NCBI GenBank assembly: GCA_030827315.1
Contig: JAURER010000007.1
Location: 34,906-98,905 of the forward strand
Source: Gemmatimonadota bacterium
GTDB taxonomy: Bacteria > Gemmatimonadota > Gemmatimonadetes > Longimicrobiales > Gaopeijiaceae
DNA: 64,000 nucleotides
Reading direction: 5' to 3'
In this document: positions 56,803-64,000 of the stretch, piece after piece
How positions within the stretch are numbered: position 1 is the first letter of the stretch
Layout of the letters: each line of letters opens with the position of its first letter
Program-made: the position numbers and the translations under genes
Notes under the pieces: model-generated
Databases searched by the model: none
What the model was told of the DNA's origin: nothing
The model's input: only the letters and a program-made list of their open reading frames with translations

Positions 56803-58860
56803 TCAGAAGACGACGGTCACCGGCGCGGCGCACGCGCCCGCGCCGTCGCACACGGCCATCTGATACGTCGCGCCACCCTTCTCGCCGAGCTCGTAAATCG
56901 TGCCGACGACGAACGGGTCAATCGTGAAGACCGTGTTCCCGTCTCGGGTCACCAGCAGGCGACCGGGCGTTCCGCTGCCACCGCCGAAGGAATCGATCCG
57001 GACGGCGTTGAGCCCCTTTCCGGCCTTGCCGTACGAATAGGTGAAGGTGATCTGCCCGGCGGGGACCGTGACCTCGACGGACTGCGACGCGGATCCCGTC
57101 GCACCGTCGTCGTCCGTGACCGTGAGGGTCACCGTGTATGTGCCGGAGGCGCCGTACGTGTGGCTGGCGCCGGCACCACTCGCCGTAGCACCGTCGCCGA
57201 AGTCCCAAGAATACGAGACCACGCTTCCGTCCGAGTCCGTACCCGAGCCCGCGAAGGTGCACACGCCGTCCGGGCAGTTCACCGAGGTGATGTTCGCGGT
57301 CGGCGCGTTGTTGTTCGGATCGACGATCGTGAAGGTCTCCGACGTCGACGAGGTCGCTCCGTCACCGTCCGTCACCGTCAGCGTGACCGTGTACTCGCCA
57401 TAGGCTCCGTAGGTGTGGCTCGTCGTCTCGCCCGAGCCAGCGGGGCTGTCGTCTCCGAAGTCCCACGCGTACCCGACGAGCGCACCCTCGGGGTCGGAAC
57501 TGCCGGACCCGTCGAAGGAGCAGGTGAGGCTCGGGCACGACGGGGCGGCCATGCTGGCCACGGGCGGGGTGTTGCCGCCGTTGGCCGCGATCATCGTCGG
57601 CTGGAAGCCGCTTACGTCGAGCAGGCGCTCCTTGATTCCGTCCCCGGAGTCGTCCGTCCAGTTGAGGTTCCCCGCGGTCTTGAGGGTGTTGTAGAGGGCA
57701 CGAACGTCATTGGCATTGGCGGGGTCGTTCCGGCTGGCCAGCAGCGCCAGCCCGCCCGCGACGTGCGGCGACGCCATGGAGGTGCCGCTGATGGTGCCGT
57801 ACTCGCCCTTCTCGAGCGGGTACGTCGAGGTGATGCAGACACCCGGCGCCGTGATGTCGATCACCGATCCGTAGTTGCTGAAGCCCGCCAGCGTGTCGTC
57901 CTGATCGTTGCGGCAGGTGCTGGATCCCAGGCCGCCCGGTTGTCCGTCGAAGTCGGCCAGCGCCGAGACGGTGAGGACATCGTTGCAGCTCGCCGGCGAA
58001 TAGTTCGCGGCGTTGGCACCCGAGTTTCCGGCCGCGACCGCGAAGGCCACGCCGGCGCCGACCGCGCGGTTGAACGCGGCCTGGTAGGCCGAGCTGCAGC
58101 TCCCGCTCCCGCCAAGGCTCAAGTTCGCGACCTGGATCTGACCGGCTCTGGCGGTCACCCAGTCGATGCCCGCGATGATCCAGGAGGTGTATCCGCTGCC
58201 CCGCCTGTCGAGGACCTTGACCGCGTAGAGCCTCGCCCCCGGCGCCACGCCGACGACGCCGATGCCGTTGTCGAGCGCGGCTACGGTTCCCGCCACGTGG
58301 GTCCCGTGATAGTGGTCGTCGTCCCCGTTGCCCCCGCACCCCTTCCGGCTCGCGCAGTTGATGCCGTCGACCACGTCCAGATCGGGGTGTTCCCAGTCGA
58401 TCCCCGTGTCGATGATGGCCACACCCACGTCGACGCGGACGTCGTCCGATCCGTCGATGTCGATGTTCGTGTTCGTGTCGGCGAAGATGCGCCGGACGCC
58501 GGTCGGGATCGCGTGCGTGGCGATGGAGACCGGCTGGTCGGGCTCCACGAACGCCACCATGGGATTCCGGGCGATGGCCCGGTCCACGCCGGCCGGCAGC
58601 TGCACCGCGAAGCCCTGGAGCGCGTGTTCGTACACGTGATCCGGACGCCGACCGTAGGGGCCCACCAGGAGGTTGGCCGCTCCGGCCACGTCGGAAACCC
58701 CGTCGCGCAGAACGACGATATAGGAGGTGAGCTCCTGCCCGACGGCCGCGAACGCGGGGTCCGAGTCGACGTCCGGCGCCACCGTGGTCGAATCGGGCTG
58801 ACAGGACGCCAGGGCGAGAACGCCAAGGGCCACGAAGAGTCGATACCGGGGGGTCGTCAC
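56803..58860 (-). CDS. Subtilisin-like (S8) protease lipoprotein with PKD domains
   Basis: A 685-residue protein from GTG 58860 (AGGAA upstream). The lipobox VLALASC puts Cys20 as the anchor. Residues about 46-115 are an I9-type inhibitor pro-domain. The catalytic triad is D151 (AIIDTGID), H185 (YHGTHVAGT) and S361 (GTSMASPHVAGG), with the oxyanion Asn in AVAAGNSGAN. Two PKD domains follow (AWDFGDDSPAGSGETTSHTY and SWDFGDGATASGAGASHTY), then a C-terminal beta domain. It would digest proteins at the cell surface. It is divergent from the peptide transporter, a plausible partner. Confidence 0.92.
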   Translation of the reverse strand: MTTPRYRLFVALGVLALASCQPDSTTVAPDVDSDPAFAAVGQELTSYIVVLRDGVSDVAGAANLLVGPYGRRPDHVYEHALQGFAVQLPAGVDRAIARNPMVAFVEPDQPVSIATHAIPTGVRRIFADTNTNIDIDGSDDVRVDVGVAIIDTGIDWEHPDLDVVDGINCASRKGCGGNGDDDHYHGTHVAGTVAALDNGIGVVGVAPGARLYAVKVLDRRGSGYTSWIIAGIDWVTARAGQIQVANLSLGGSGSCSSAYQAAFNRAVGAGVAFAVAAGNSGANAANYSPASCNDVLTVSALADFDGQPGGLGSSTCRNDQDDTLAGFSNYGSVIDITAPGVCITSTYPLEKGEYGTISGTSMASPHVAGGLALLASRNDPANANDVRALYNTLKTAGNLNWTDDSGDGIKERLLDVSGFQPTMIAANGGNTPPVASMAAPSCPSLTCSFDGSGSSDPEGALVGYAWDFGDDSPAGSGETTSHTYGAYGEYTVTLTVTDGDGATSSTSETFTIVDPNNNAPTANITSVNCPDGVCTFAGSGTDSDGSVVSYSWDFGDGATASGAGASHTYGASGTYTVTLTVTDDDGATGSASQSVEVTVPAGQITFTYSYGKAGKGLNAVRIDSFGGGSGTPGRLLVTRDGNTVFTIDPFVVGTIYELGEKGGATYQMAVCDGAGACAAPVTVVF

Positions 58861-59200
58861 AGGATTCCTCGTGTTTCGGGTACTTTCGATCGGGCAGACA
58901 GACAACGCGCCAATGTCTACCCTAAAATAGGTTTAATTTCTAAGCAACTTGTATGCTGCACACTGGGCCTCTGAATGTGCGGCGCCAGGGGGGTAAGGGC
59001 GTGCGGTGCGGATTGGACACGCTGGCCGAACCCGCCGTGTCAGAGTGACCGATTCGGCCATCGTGGCCGATCTGCTGGCGTGAAGAATTCCGGCCCCGAT
59101 CGTGGCGGACCTTGCGGTGCGGCGTGGCAAGACCGCACATAACGTCCGGACTCGGCTTCGATCGAGTCTCCCGGTCCATGACCTTCAGGAGAGCTTGCGC
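58861..59200. other. 340-base divergent intergenic region
   Basis: No gene is seen. It separates the divergent protease and peptide transporter genes. Near the protease there is an AT-rich stretch (58920-58955); on the minus strand TTGCTT, 17 bases, then TAGGGT would be a weak promoter for it. The transporter side has AGGAGAG nine bases before its GTG. Confidence 0.35.
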
Positions 59201-60709
59201 GTGAATACCACTGGAGCCGGCATGCCGTCCGCGAACTCCGAGGCGACCTTCTTCGGTCACCCCCGCGGCCTCGCGACGCTCTTCTTCACGGAGATGTGGG
59301 AGCGGTTCTCGTACTACGGGATGCGGGCGCTGCTGACGCTCTTCATGACGACGGCGACGATGGAGGCGAATCCCGGGCTCGGGTTCGACGTCGCCACCGC
59401 GGGCGCGATCTACGGCATGTACACGGCCCTCGTCTACATCATGGCGTTGCCGGGGGGGTGGATCGCCGACAACCTCTGGGGCCAGCGCAAGGCCATCTGG
59501 GTCGGCGGATGGATCATCGCGCTGGGCCACTTCACCATGGCGATCCCCGGCAACACGACGTTCTTTCTCGGCCTCGCGTTCATCATCTGCGGCACAGGGC
59601 TGCTGAAGCCGAACGTCTCGACCATCGTCGGCGATCTCTACCCGGACGGAGGCGCACGACGCGACGCCGGCTTCTCCGTGTTCTACATGGGCATCAACCT
59701 CGGCGCCTTCTTCGGGCCCATGGTCACCGGCTTCCTGGGTGAGGGGTATCACTGGCACTGGGGCTTCGGCGCCGCCGGCGTGGGGATGGTGCTGGGCCTC
59801 ATCCAGTACCGGATCGGGCAGCCGCACCTGGGCGATATCGGGCACCTCCGCACGGACAGGAGCGAGGCCGAAGTCGCGGCGATGTCGCGGAAGTTCTTCG
59901 GGACGTTCTTCGCGGTCGTGGCGGCCGTCGCCGGCTTTGCGTTCCTGGTGCGCAACGGGACCGTCGACGTCAGCATCACGCAGATCGCGCAGGCGCTCGG
60001 GACGAGCGTGCTCATCCTCGTCGCCCTGTACTTCGTCTACGTCTGGACGTTCGGCGGCCACACGGCCGAGGAAAACAAGCGGATGGGCGTGATCTTCTGG
60101 CTCTTCCTGCTCATCGCGGTCTTCTGGTCCGGCTTCGAGCAGGCGGGCACGTCGCTCAACCTGTTCGCGCGCGATCTGACCGACCGCGTCGTGTTCGGCT
60201 GGGAAATCCCTGCTTCCACGCTCCAGTCGATCAACGCCGGATTCATCATCCTGCTCGCGCCGCTCTTCGGTTCCCTCTGGGTCTGGCTGGACAGCCGGAA
60301 GGTCAACCCATCGACGCCGCTCAAGGCGGCGCTCGGCCTGTTCGGCCTCGCGCTGGGCTTCTTCGTACTCGCGTGGGGCGCCGCGAATGCCACCCCCGAG
60401 AATCCCGTGTCGCCCGCCTGGCTGGTCGTCACGTACTTCCTGCACACGGTCGGCGAGCTGTGCATCTCGCCCATCGGGCTCTCGGCGATCACCAAGCTGT
60501 CACCGCAGCAGCGGGTCGGTCAGATGATGGGCGTGTGGTTCGTCGGGGCGGCGCTCGGCAACCTGTTCGCCGGTCTCGTGGCGGGTCAGCTCGAGACGCT
60601 CGGAGAGGCCGAACTCTTCCGGACGGTCGCCCTGATCATCGGGGGCGTCGGCATCGTCGCGCTGGTCGCCGCGCCCAAGGTCCGCACCATGATGATGGGC
60701 CGCGAGTAG
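59201..60709 (+). CDS. POT/PTR-family proton-coupled peptide transporter
   Basis: A 502-residue MFS transporter of the POT family, importing di- and tripeptides with protons. The ExxERFxYYG motif is EMWERFSYYGMRALL; further motifs are GGWIADNLWGQRKAIW, GTGLLKPNVSTIVGDLY and FFGPMVTGFLGEGYHW, with the FWSGFEQAGTSLNLFA segment in helix 7. Twelve or more helices are visible. The start is GTG 59201 (NTTGAGMPSANSEATFF); longer open sequence upstream has no family similarity. A strong hairpin follows. Divergent from the surface protease, it may take up its products. Confidence 0.93.
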   Translation: MNTTGAGMPSANSEATFFGHPRGLATLFFTEMWERFSYYGMRALLTLFMTTATMEANPGLGFDVATAGAIYGMYTALVYIMALPGGWIADNLWGQRKAIWVGGWIIALGHFTMAIPGNTTFFLGLAFIICGTGLLKPNVSTIVGDLYPDGGARRDAGFSVFYMGINLGAFFGPMVTGFLGEGYHWHWGFGAAGVGMVLGLIQYRIGQPHLGDIGHLRTDRSEAEVAAMSRKFFGTFFAVVAAVAGFAFLVRNGTVDVSITQIAQALGTSVLILVALYFVYVWTFGGHTAEENKRMGVIFWLFLLIAVFWSGFEQAGTSLNLFARDLTDRVVFGWEIPASTLQSINAGFIILLAPLFGSLWVWLDSRKVNPSTPLKAALGLFGLALGFFVLAWGAANATPENPVSPAWLVVTYFLHTVGELCISPIGLSAITKLSPQQRVGQMMGVWFVGAALGNLFAGLVAGQLETLGEAELFRTVALIIGGVGIVALVAAPKVRTMMMGRE

Positions 60710-60732
60710 ACGCGGGTCCGTTCGGGAGGATC

Positions 60733-60771
60733 TCGGCGGGGCGCACGGTCGTGATCCGTGCGCCCCGCCGA
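60733..60771. terminator. Bidirectional hairpin terminator
   Basis: A perfect 16-base-pair stem (TCGGCGGGGCGCACGG at 60733-60748, complement at 60756-60771) with the seven-base loop TCGTGAT. It lies between the convergent peptide transporter and acyl-CoA ligase genes. No T-tract follows on either strand. Confidence 0.75.
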
Positions 60772-60772
60772 T

Positions 60773-62332
60773 CTAACGGAGACGAAAGCGCTGGATCTTG
60801 CCGGTGGCGGTCTTCGGCAGCTCGTCCACGAACTCGATCCACCGGGGCCGCTTGTACGCGGCCATGCGGTCCACGCAGTGAGCCACCAGGATCCGGACCA
60901 GATCGTCGTCGCCCGAGCCACCGTCCTTCAGCACGACGTACGCCTTCGGCTTGACCAGGTCGGAGTCGTCGGCAACGCCGACGACGGCGCACTCGAGCAC
61001 GCTGTCGTGCTCGATGAGCACGCTCTCCACCTCCACGGGGGACACCCAGATGCCACCCACCTTGAGCATGTCGTCGCTCCGGCCGGCGTGCCAGAAGTAC
61101 CCCTCCGCGTCCTCGCAGTACTTGTCGCCCGTGTCGAGCCACTCGCCCAGGAAGACCTGACGGGAGCGCTCGGCCTGGTGCAGGTAGAACAGCGCCGCGG
61201 TCTCGCCGCGGATCTGGAGCGTCCCGACATCCCCGCGCGCCACCGGCACGCCGTCGGGGTCGACGATGCGGCAGTCGTAGCCGGGCACGGGCTTGCCGCT
61301 GCTGCCCGGCCGAATGTCTCCCGGACGGTTCGAAATGAAGATGTGGAAGTTCTCCGTCGAACCGATCCCGTCCACCAGGTCGACGCCGGTGCGCTCCCTG
61401 AACTCGTGCCACACCGGTGCCGGAAGCGCTTCTCCGGCGGACACGCCGAGTCTGAGCGAGGTCAGGTCGTACCGTTCGGTGAAGTTTTCGACGGCGAGGA
61501 TCGAAGCGTACCCCGTCGGGGCGTTGAACAGGATGGTCGGCCGGAACCGGTCCACCATCGCGAGCACGTCCACGGCCCGCCGCGGGCTTCCGGGGTAGAG
61601 GACGACCGACGCGCCCACCCACCAGGGAAAGAGCAGGTTGCCGCCGAGGCCGTAGGCGAAGAAGAGCTTGGCCACGGAAAAGGTCCGGTCTTCGGCGGTG
61701 AGCCCGAGCACGTCGACGCCCCAGAGCTGGGCGCAGAGCACGTAGTCGCGGTGTGCATGGAAGATGCCCTTGGGCGCACCCGTGGTGCCGCTGGAGTAGC
61801 TCAGCGTCCCGAAGTCGTCGCGGTGCGTCCTCCGACTCTCCAGTTCGGAGCTCTCGACCGCGACCCACTCCTCCCACCGCAGGACATCGTCGGCAGCGTC
61901 GGATGCATCACCGATCAGCACCACGTGCTCCACCGGCGTGCTCTGCTCGAGCGCCTTGCGCGCCGGTTCGAGCAGAGATCCGTGGAGCAGCAGCACGCGC
62001 GCGCCGGAATCGACGAGGATGTGGGCGAGCTCGGCGGGGGTGAGCAGCGTGTTCATGCCCACGGACACGGCGCCGATCTTCAGGCACGCGAAAAAGGTCA
62101 CTGCCCACTCCGCACCGTCCGGGGCGAGAATCGCGACCCGGTCACCGTGACGAACGCCGAGTCGTTCGAGCGCGTTGCCGACGCGGTTCACCTCGGCCGA
62201 GACCTCGCCGAACGTCATCTCCCGATCCGGCGTCAGCAGCGCGACCTTTTCAGCCCGCCCCGCGAGGTTCCGCTCCAGGATGTCGACGGCGTTGTACCAG
62301 GCGGGGATGTCGGCAGCGCGCCTCGGGATCAC
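60773..62332 (-). CDS. Benzoate-CoA-ligase-family acyl-CoA ligase
   Basis: A 519-residue adenylate-forming ligase. The P-loop is at residues 178-189 (SYSSGTTGAPKG), followed by FHAHRDYVL, FSVAKLFFAYGLGGNLLFP, DGIGSTENFHIFIS and GEWLDTGDKYCEDAEGYFWH. The C-terminal lysine is in PKTATGKIQRF. The FSVAKLFFAYGLGN-like segment and the SNRPGDIRPGSSGKPVPGY stretch fit the benzoate-CoA ligase family, acting on aromatic acids; the true substrate is inferred. The GTG start overlaps the stop of the upstream AsnC-type gene by four bases. Confidence 0.87.
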   Translation of the reverse strand: MIPRRAADIPAWYNAVDILERNLAGRAEKVALLTPDREMTFGEVSAEVNRVGNALERLGVRHGDRVAILAPDGAEWAVTFFACLKIGAVSVGMNTLLTPAELAHILVDSGARVLLLHGSLLEPARKALEQSTPVEHVVLIGDASDAADDVLRWEEWVAVESSELESRRTHRDDFGTLSYSSGTTGAPKGIFHAHRDYVLCAQLWGVDVLGLTAEDRTFSVAKLFFAYGLGGNLLFPWWVGASVVLYPGSPRRAVDVLAMVDRFRPTILFNAPTGYASILAVENFTERYDLTSLRLGVSAGEALPAPVWHEFRERTGVDLVDGIGSTENFHIFISNRPGDIRPGSSGKPVPGYDCRIVDPDGVPVARGDVGTLQIRGETAALFYLHQAERSRQVFLGEWLDTGDKYCEDAEGYFWHAGRSDDMLKVGGIWVSPVEVESVLIEHDSVLECAVVGVADDSDLVKPKAYVVLKDGGSGDDDLVRILVAHCVDRMAAYKRPRWIEFVDELPKTATGKIQRFRLR

Positions 62333-62598
62333 GGGGCGAAGACCCCCTCGATGTCTTCGCGCGAGTAGACGCGGAAGGCGATCAGCGTCTCCGTGCGTGC
62401 GATGCCGTCGAGGTTGCGGATCTTCGAGCTGACGATGTCCGCGACGTGCTCGTTCTCGGGGACGCGGAGGATCGCGACCAGGTCGTAGCGGCCGGCCACG
62501 GAAAAGACCTCCGGAACGCCTTCGATTTCCACGAGCTGCTCGGCGAGCCTCTGGATCTTGTCGGGCTCGGCTTCGATGAGGACGACCGCGTTGACCAT
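62329..62598 (-). CDS. Stand-alone AsnC/Lrp ligand-binding (RAM) domain protein
   Basis: An 89-residue protein made only of the Lrp/AsnC C-terminal regulation-of-amino-acid-metabolism domain: MVNAVVLIEAEPDKIQRLAE, IEGVPEVFSVAGRYDLVAIL, then IVSSKIRNLDGIARTETLIA. There is no DNA-binding helix-turn-helix. Such single-domain proteins form rings and bind amino acids or other effectors. Its stop overlaps the start of the acyl-CoA ligase (GTGA), suggesting a sensing or regulatory role for that pathway. Confidence 0.88.
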   Translation of the reverse strand: MVNAVVLIEAEPDKIQRLAEQLVEIEGVPEVFSVAGRYDLVAILRVPENEHVADIVSSKIRNLDGIARTETLIAFRVYSREDIEGVFAP

Positions 62599-62672
62599 CT
62601 TCGCGCCTCTTTCGGATCAGGGGTGGACCGGTTCGGGACCGGACCCATCATGAGACTTCCGGGGGCGCGCGG

Positions 62673-62945
62673 AAAGGCGTCCTCGTGCTCACCGTGATCC
62701 TCCCCTGCCACCGCGAGGTTGTACGCGGCTCGCGCGTGCCGGGGGGCCGCTCGCGCCGCGGCTCGGTACCGACGCCAGGCGTCGTCCAGGCATCCCCCCT
62801 CATGGAGCAGGCGCCCCAGGTTCAGTTGGGCATGCGCGTGTGCGTGGTCGAGCGCGATGGTGGTGTTCCAGGTTCCGATCGCGCGGGCAGTCATGGGCCG
62901 AAGACGCGGGGTTCGGTCGTCGTGGCGCGCGAAGGGATCATTCAC
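62673..62945 (-). pseudogene. TPR-repeat gene remnant
   Basis: An open frame codes about one and a half tetratricopeptide repeats: HAHAQLNLGRLLHEGGCLDD, AWRRYRAAARAAPRH, then ARAAYNLAVAGEDHGEHEDAF. The conserved small/large residue pattern (Leu-Gly, Ala, Tyr, Pro) is clear. Upstream and downstream the repeat pattern stops: afterwards the frame turns into Pro/Ser-rich sequence and then antisense-like overlap with the AsnC-type gene. It looks like a leftover of a larger TPR protein. A very short TPR protein from ATG 62894 is the alternative. Confidence 0.4.
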
Positions 62946-63004
62946 GAAGGCCTACGGCTTTAGACGGCATCGACGGTGTTCACTTGCCGCGCACGATCAA
63001 AGCG

Positions 63005-64000
63005 ATGAGCATTCGGGCGATGATCATCGCCTTCGTGGTCGGTGGCACGCTCTTCGGCTCGGCGCTTCTGTGGTTCTCCTGCTCGCGTCTCGAAGATTCG
63101 ACGCATCGGCTCGCCCAGCATTACGGTATCCCCGACGCCGTCAAGGGCTCGGTGCTGCTCGCCATCTCGTCGAGCATGCCCGAGCTCGTCACTGCACTTC
63201 TCGCGCCGCTCGCGCACCAGGACTTCGAACTGGGACTCGCCGCCATCATCGGCTCGGCGATCTACAACATTCTCGTGATCCCGGCGTTCTCGGTCTATGC
63301 GCGTGGTCGTCCGCTGGAAGCGAACCGGGACCTGGTGTACCGGGAGGCGCAGTTCTATCTGGTTTCGGTCTCCGTGCTCATGCTGATCCTGAGTCTCACG
63401 GTGATTTATTTCGGGCCGTCCGAGCAGACATTTCTTGACGACGGGCGTCGGATCTTCATCGGGAATTTCACCCGACCACTCGCCCTCTTCCCGCTGTTGC
63501 TCTACGGACTCTACCTCTACATGCAGTTCGAGGAGGTGAAGCGGCAGCGCGCGGACCATCCACGCGTCGACGGCATCAACCCGTGGCGTGAGTGGGGCAT
63601 TCTCGTCCTGTGCGTGCTGGTCATTCTGGTCGGCGTCGAGGTCCTGCTGCAGGTGGCGATCCGCCTCGGCGAGGAGCTCAACACGCCCACGTTCCTCTGG
63701 GGAATGACGATCGTCGCCGCGGCGACGTCGATCCCGGACACCTTCGTGAGCGTACGCGCTTCGGTCATGGGACGCACGGAGTCGAGCGTGTCGAACGTGC
63801 TCGGAAGCAACGTCTTCGATCTGCTCGTGGCCGTGCCCCTGGGGGTGATGATCTCGGGGGCGATCGCGGTCAACTTCACGCAGATCGTTCCCATGATGAC
63901 GTTCCTCGTCATCGCGACGGTCGTGATGCTCGTCTTCATGCTGCGCGACATGCACCTCTCGATGGGCGAATCGCACGTCATGATCTTCCTGTACGTCGCC
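63005..64000 (+). CDS. CaCA-type sodium/calcium exchanger family protein (3' end outside window)
   Basis: The first 332 residues of a cation exchanger, running off the window. Both alpha-repeats of the CaCA family are visible: AISSSMPELVTALLAPLA, then IIGSAIYNIL (residues about 54-90), and VAAATSIPDTFVSVRASV, then NVLGSNVFDLL (about 237-275). Around ten membrane helices can be traced. It probably exports Ca2+ (or K+) against Na+ or H+. The start is ATG 63005; an in-frame TTG at 62984 would add seven residues. Confidence 0.88.
   Translation, partial: MSIRAMIIAFVVGGTLFGSALLWFSCSRLEDSTHRLAQHYGIPDAVKGSVLLAISSSMPELVTALLAPLAHQDFELGLAAIIGSAIYNILVIPAFSVYARGRPLEANRDLVYREAQFYLVSVSVLMLILSLTVIYFGPSEQTFLDDGRRIFIGNFTRPLALFPLLLYGLYLYMQFEEVKRQRADHPRVDGINPWREWGILVLCVLVILVGVEVLLQVAIRLGEELNTPTFLWGMTIVAAATSIPDTFVSVRASVMGRTESSVSNVLGSNVFDLLVAVPLGVMISGAIAVNFTQIVPMMTFLVIATVVMLVFMLRDMHLSMGESHVMIFLYVA

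Overview
The window is GC-rich, densely coded DNA from a Gram-negative-type bacterium. The gene mix (a DUF5916 outer-membrane protein, a BamA-like barrel, sortilin-like Asp-box repeats, carboxypeptidase-regulatory-like and CRTAC1-like secreted proteins, ThyX instead of ThyA, type III glutamine synthetase, many lipoproteins) fits Gemmatimonadota best. This is inference from gene content; no rRNA or tRNA gene was seen. GTG and TTG starts are common, and nine gene pairs share a 4-base stop/start overlap.

Layout. 1-5.7 kb: the tail of a DUF5916 protein, a half-length asparaginase coupled to thyX, a broken AhpD-like gene, a tiny Cys/His membrane protein and a BamA-like barrel. 5.7-6.4 kb: no confident gene. 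6.4-17.5 kb: an acyl-CoA synthetase, a tandem lipoprotein pair, NamZ, an Asp-box repeat protein, a secreted carboxypeptidase-like protein, a methyltransferase without a normal start, an M20 peptidase and a nitroreductase. 17.6-18.1 kb: an in-frame fusion remnant of an amino-acid permease and an aminotransferase. 18.1-36.2 kb: an amidohydrolase plus FG-GAP lipoprotein pair, AddA-like and AddB-like helicase/nuclease genes on the same strand but 7.6 kb apart, an aldo/keto reductase, an NhaC-type antiporter, split aconitase X, a thioesterase, a DUF819 protein and a threonine-dehydratase-like enzyme.

36.3-47.3 kb: a serine hydrolase, a lipoprotein, YaiI, type III glutamine synthetase, a DUF234-type ATPase, the recF-DUF721-gyrB operon, enoyl-CoA hydratase and ssb. 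47.3-50.8 kb: an accessory-looking cluster of unrecognised genes. A ribbon-helix-helix protein sits beside three proteins sharing one module (here called alpha); two of them also carry a second module (beta), in opposite order. This is the best candidate in the window for something undescribed. 50.9-62.6 kb: rpsU with a strong terminator, 3-hydroxyacyl-CoA dehydrogenase, an unknown membrane protein and thiolase (fatty-acid or butyrate/PHB chemistry with the nearby hydratase), pilT beside a degenerate GspE/PilB-like protein, a subtilisin-like lipoprotein with PKD domains, a POT peptide transporter, and a benzoate-CoA-ligase-like enzyme coupled to an AsnC-type ligand domain. The window ends in a TPR remnant and the start of a CaCA-type cation exchanger.

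Together the genes suggest a heterotroph that digests proteins, peptides and cell-wall material outside the cytoplasm and imports peptides and amino acids. All functions are assigned by reading motifs by eye; no database search was run.
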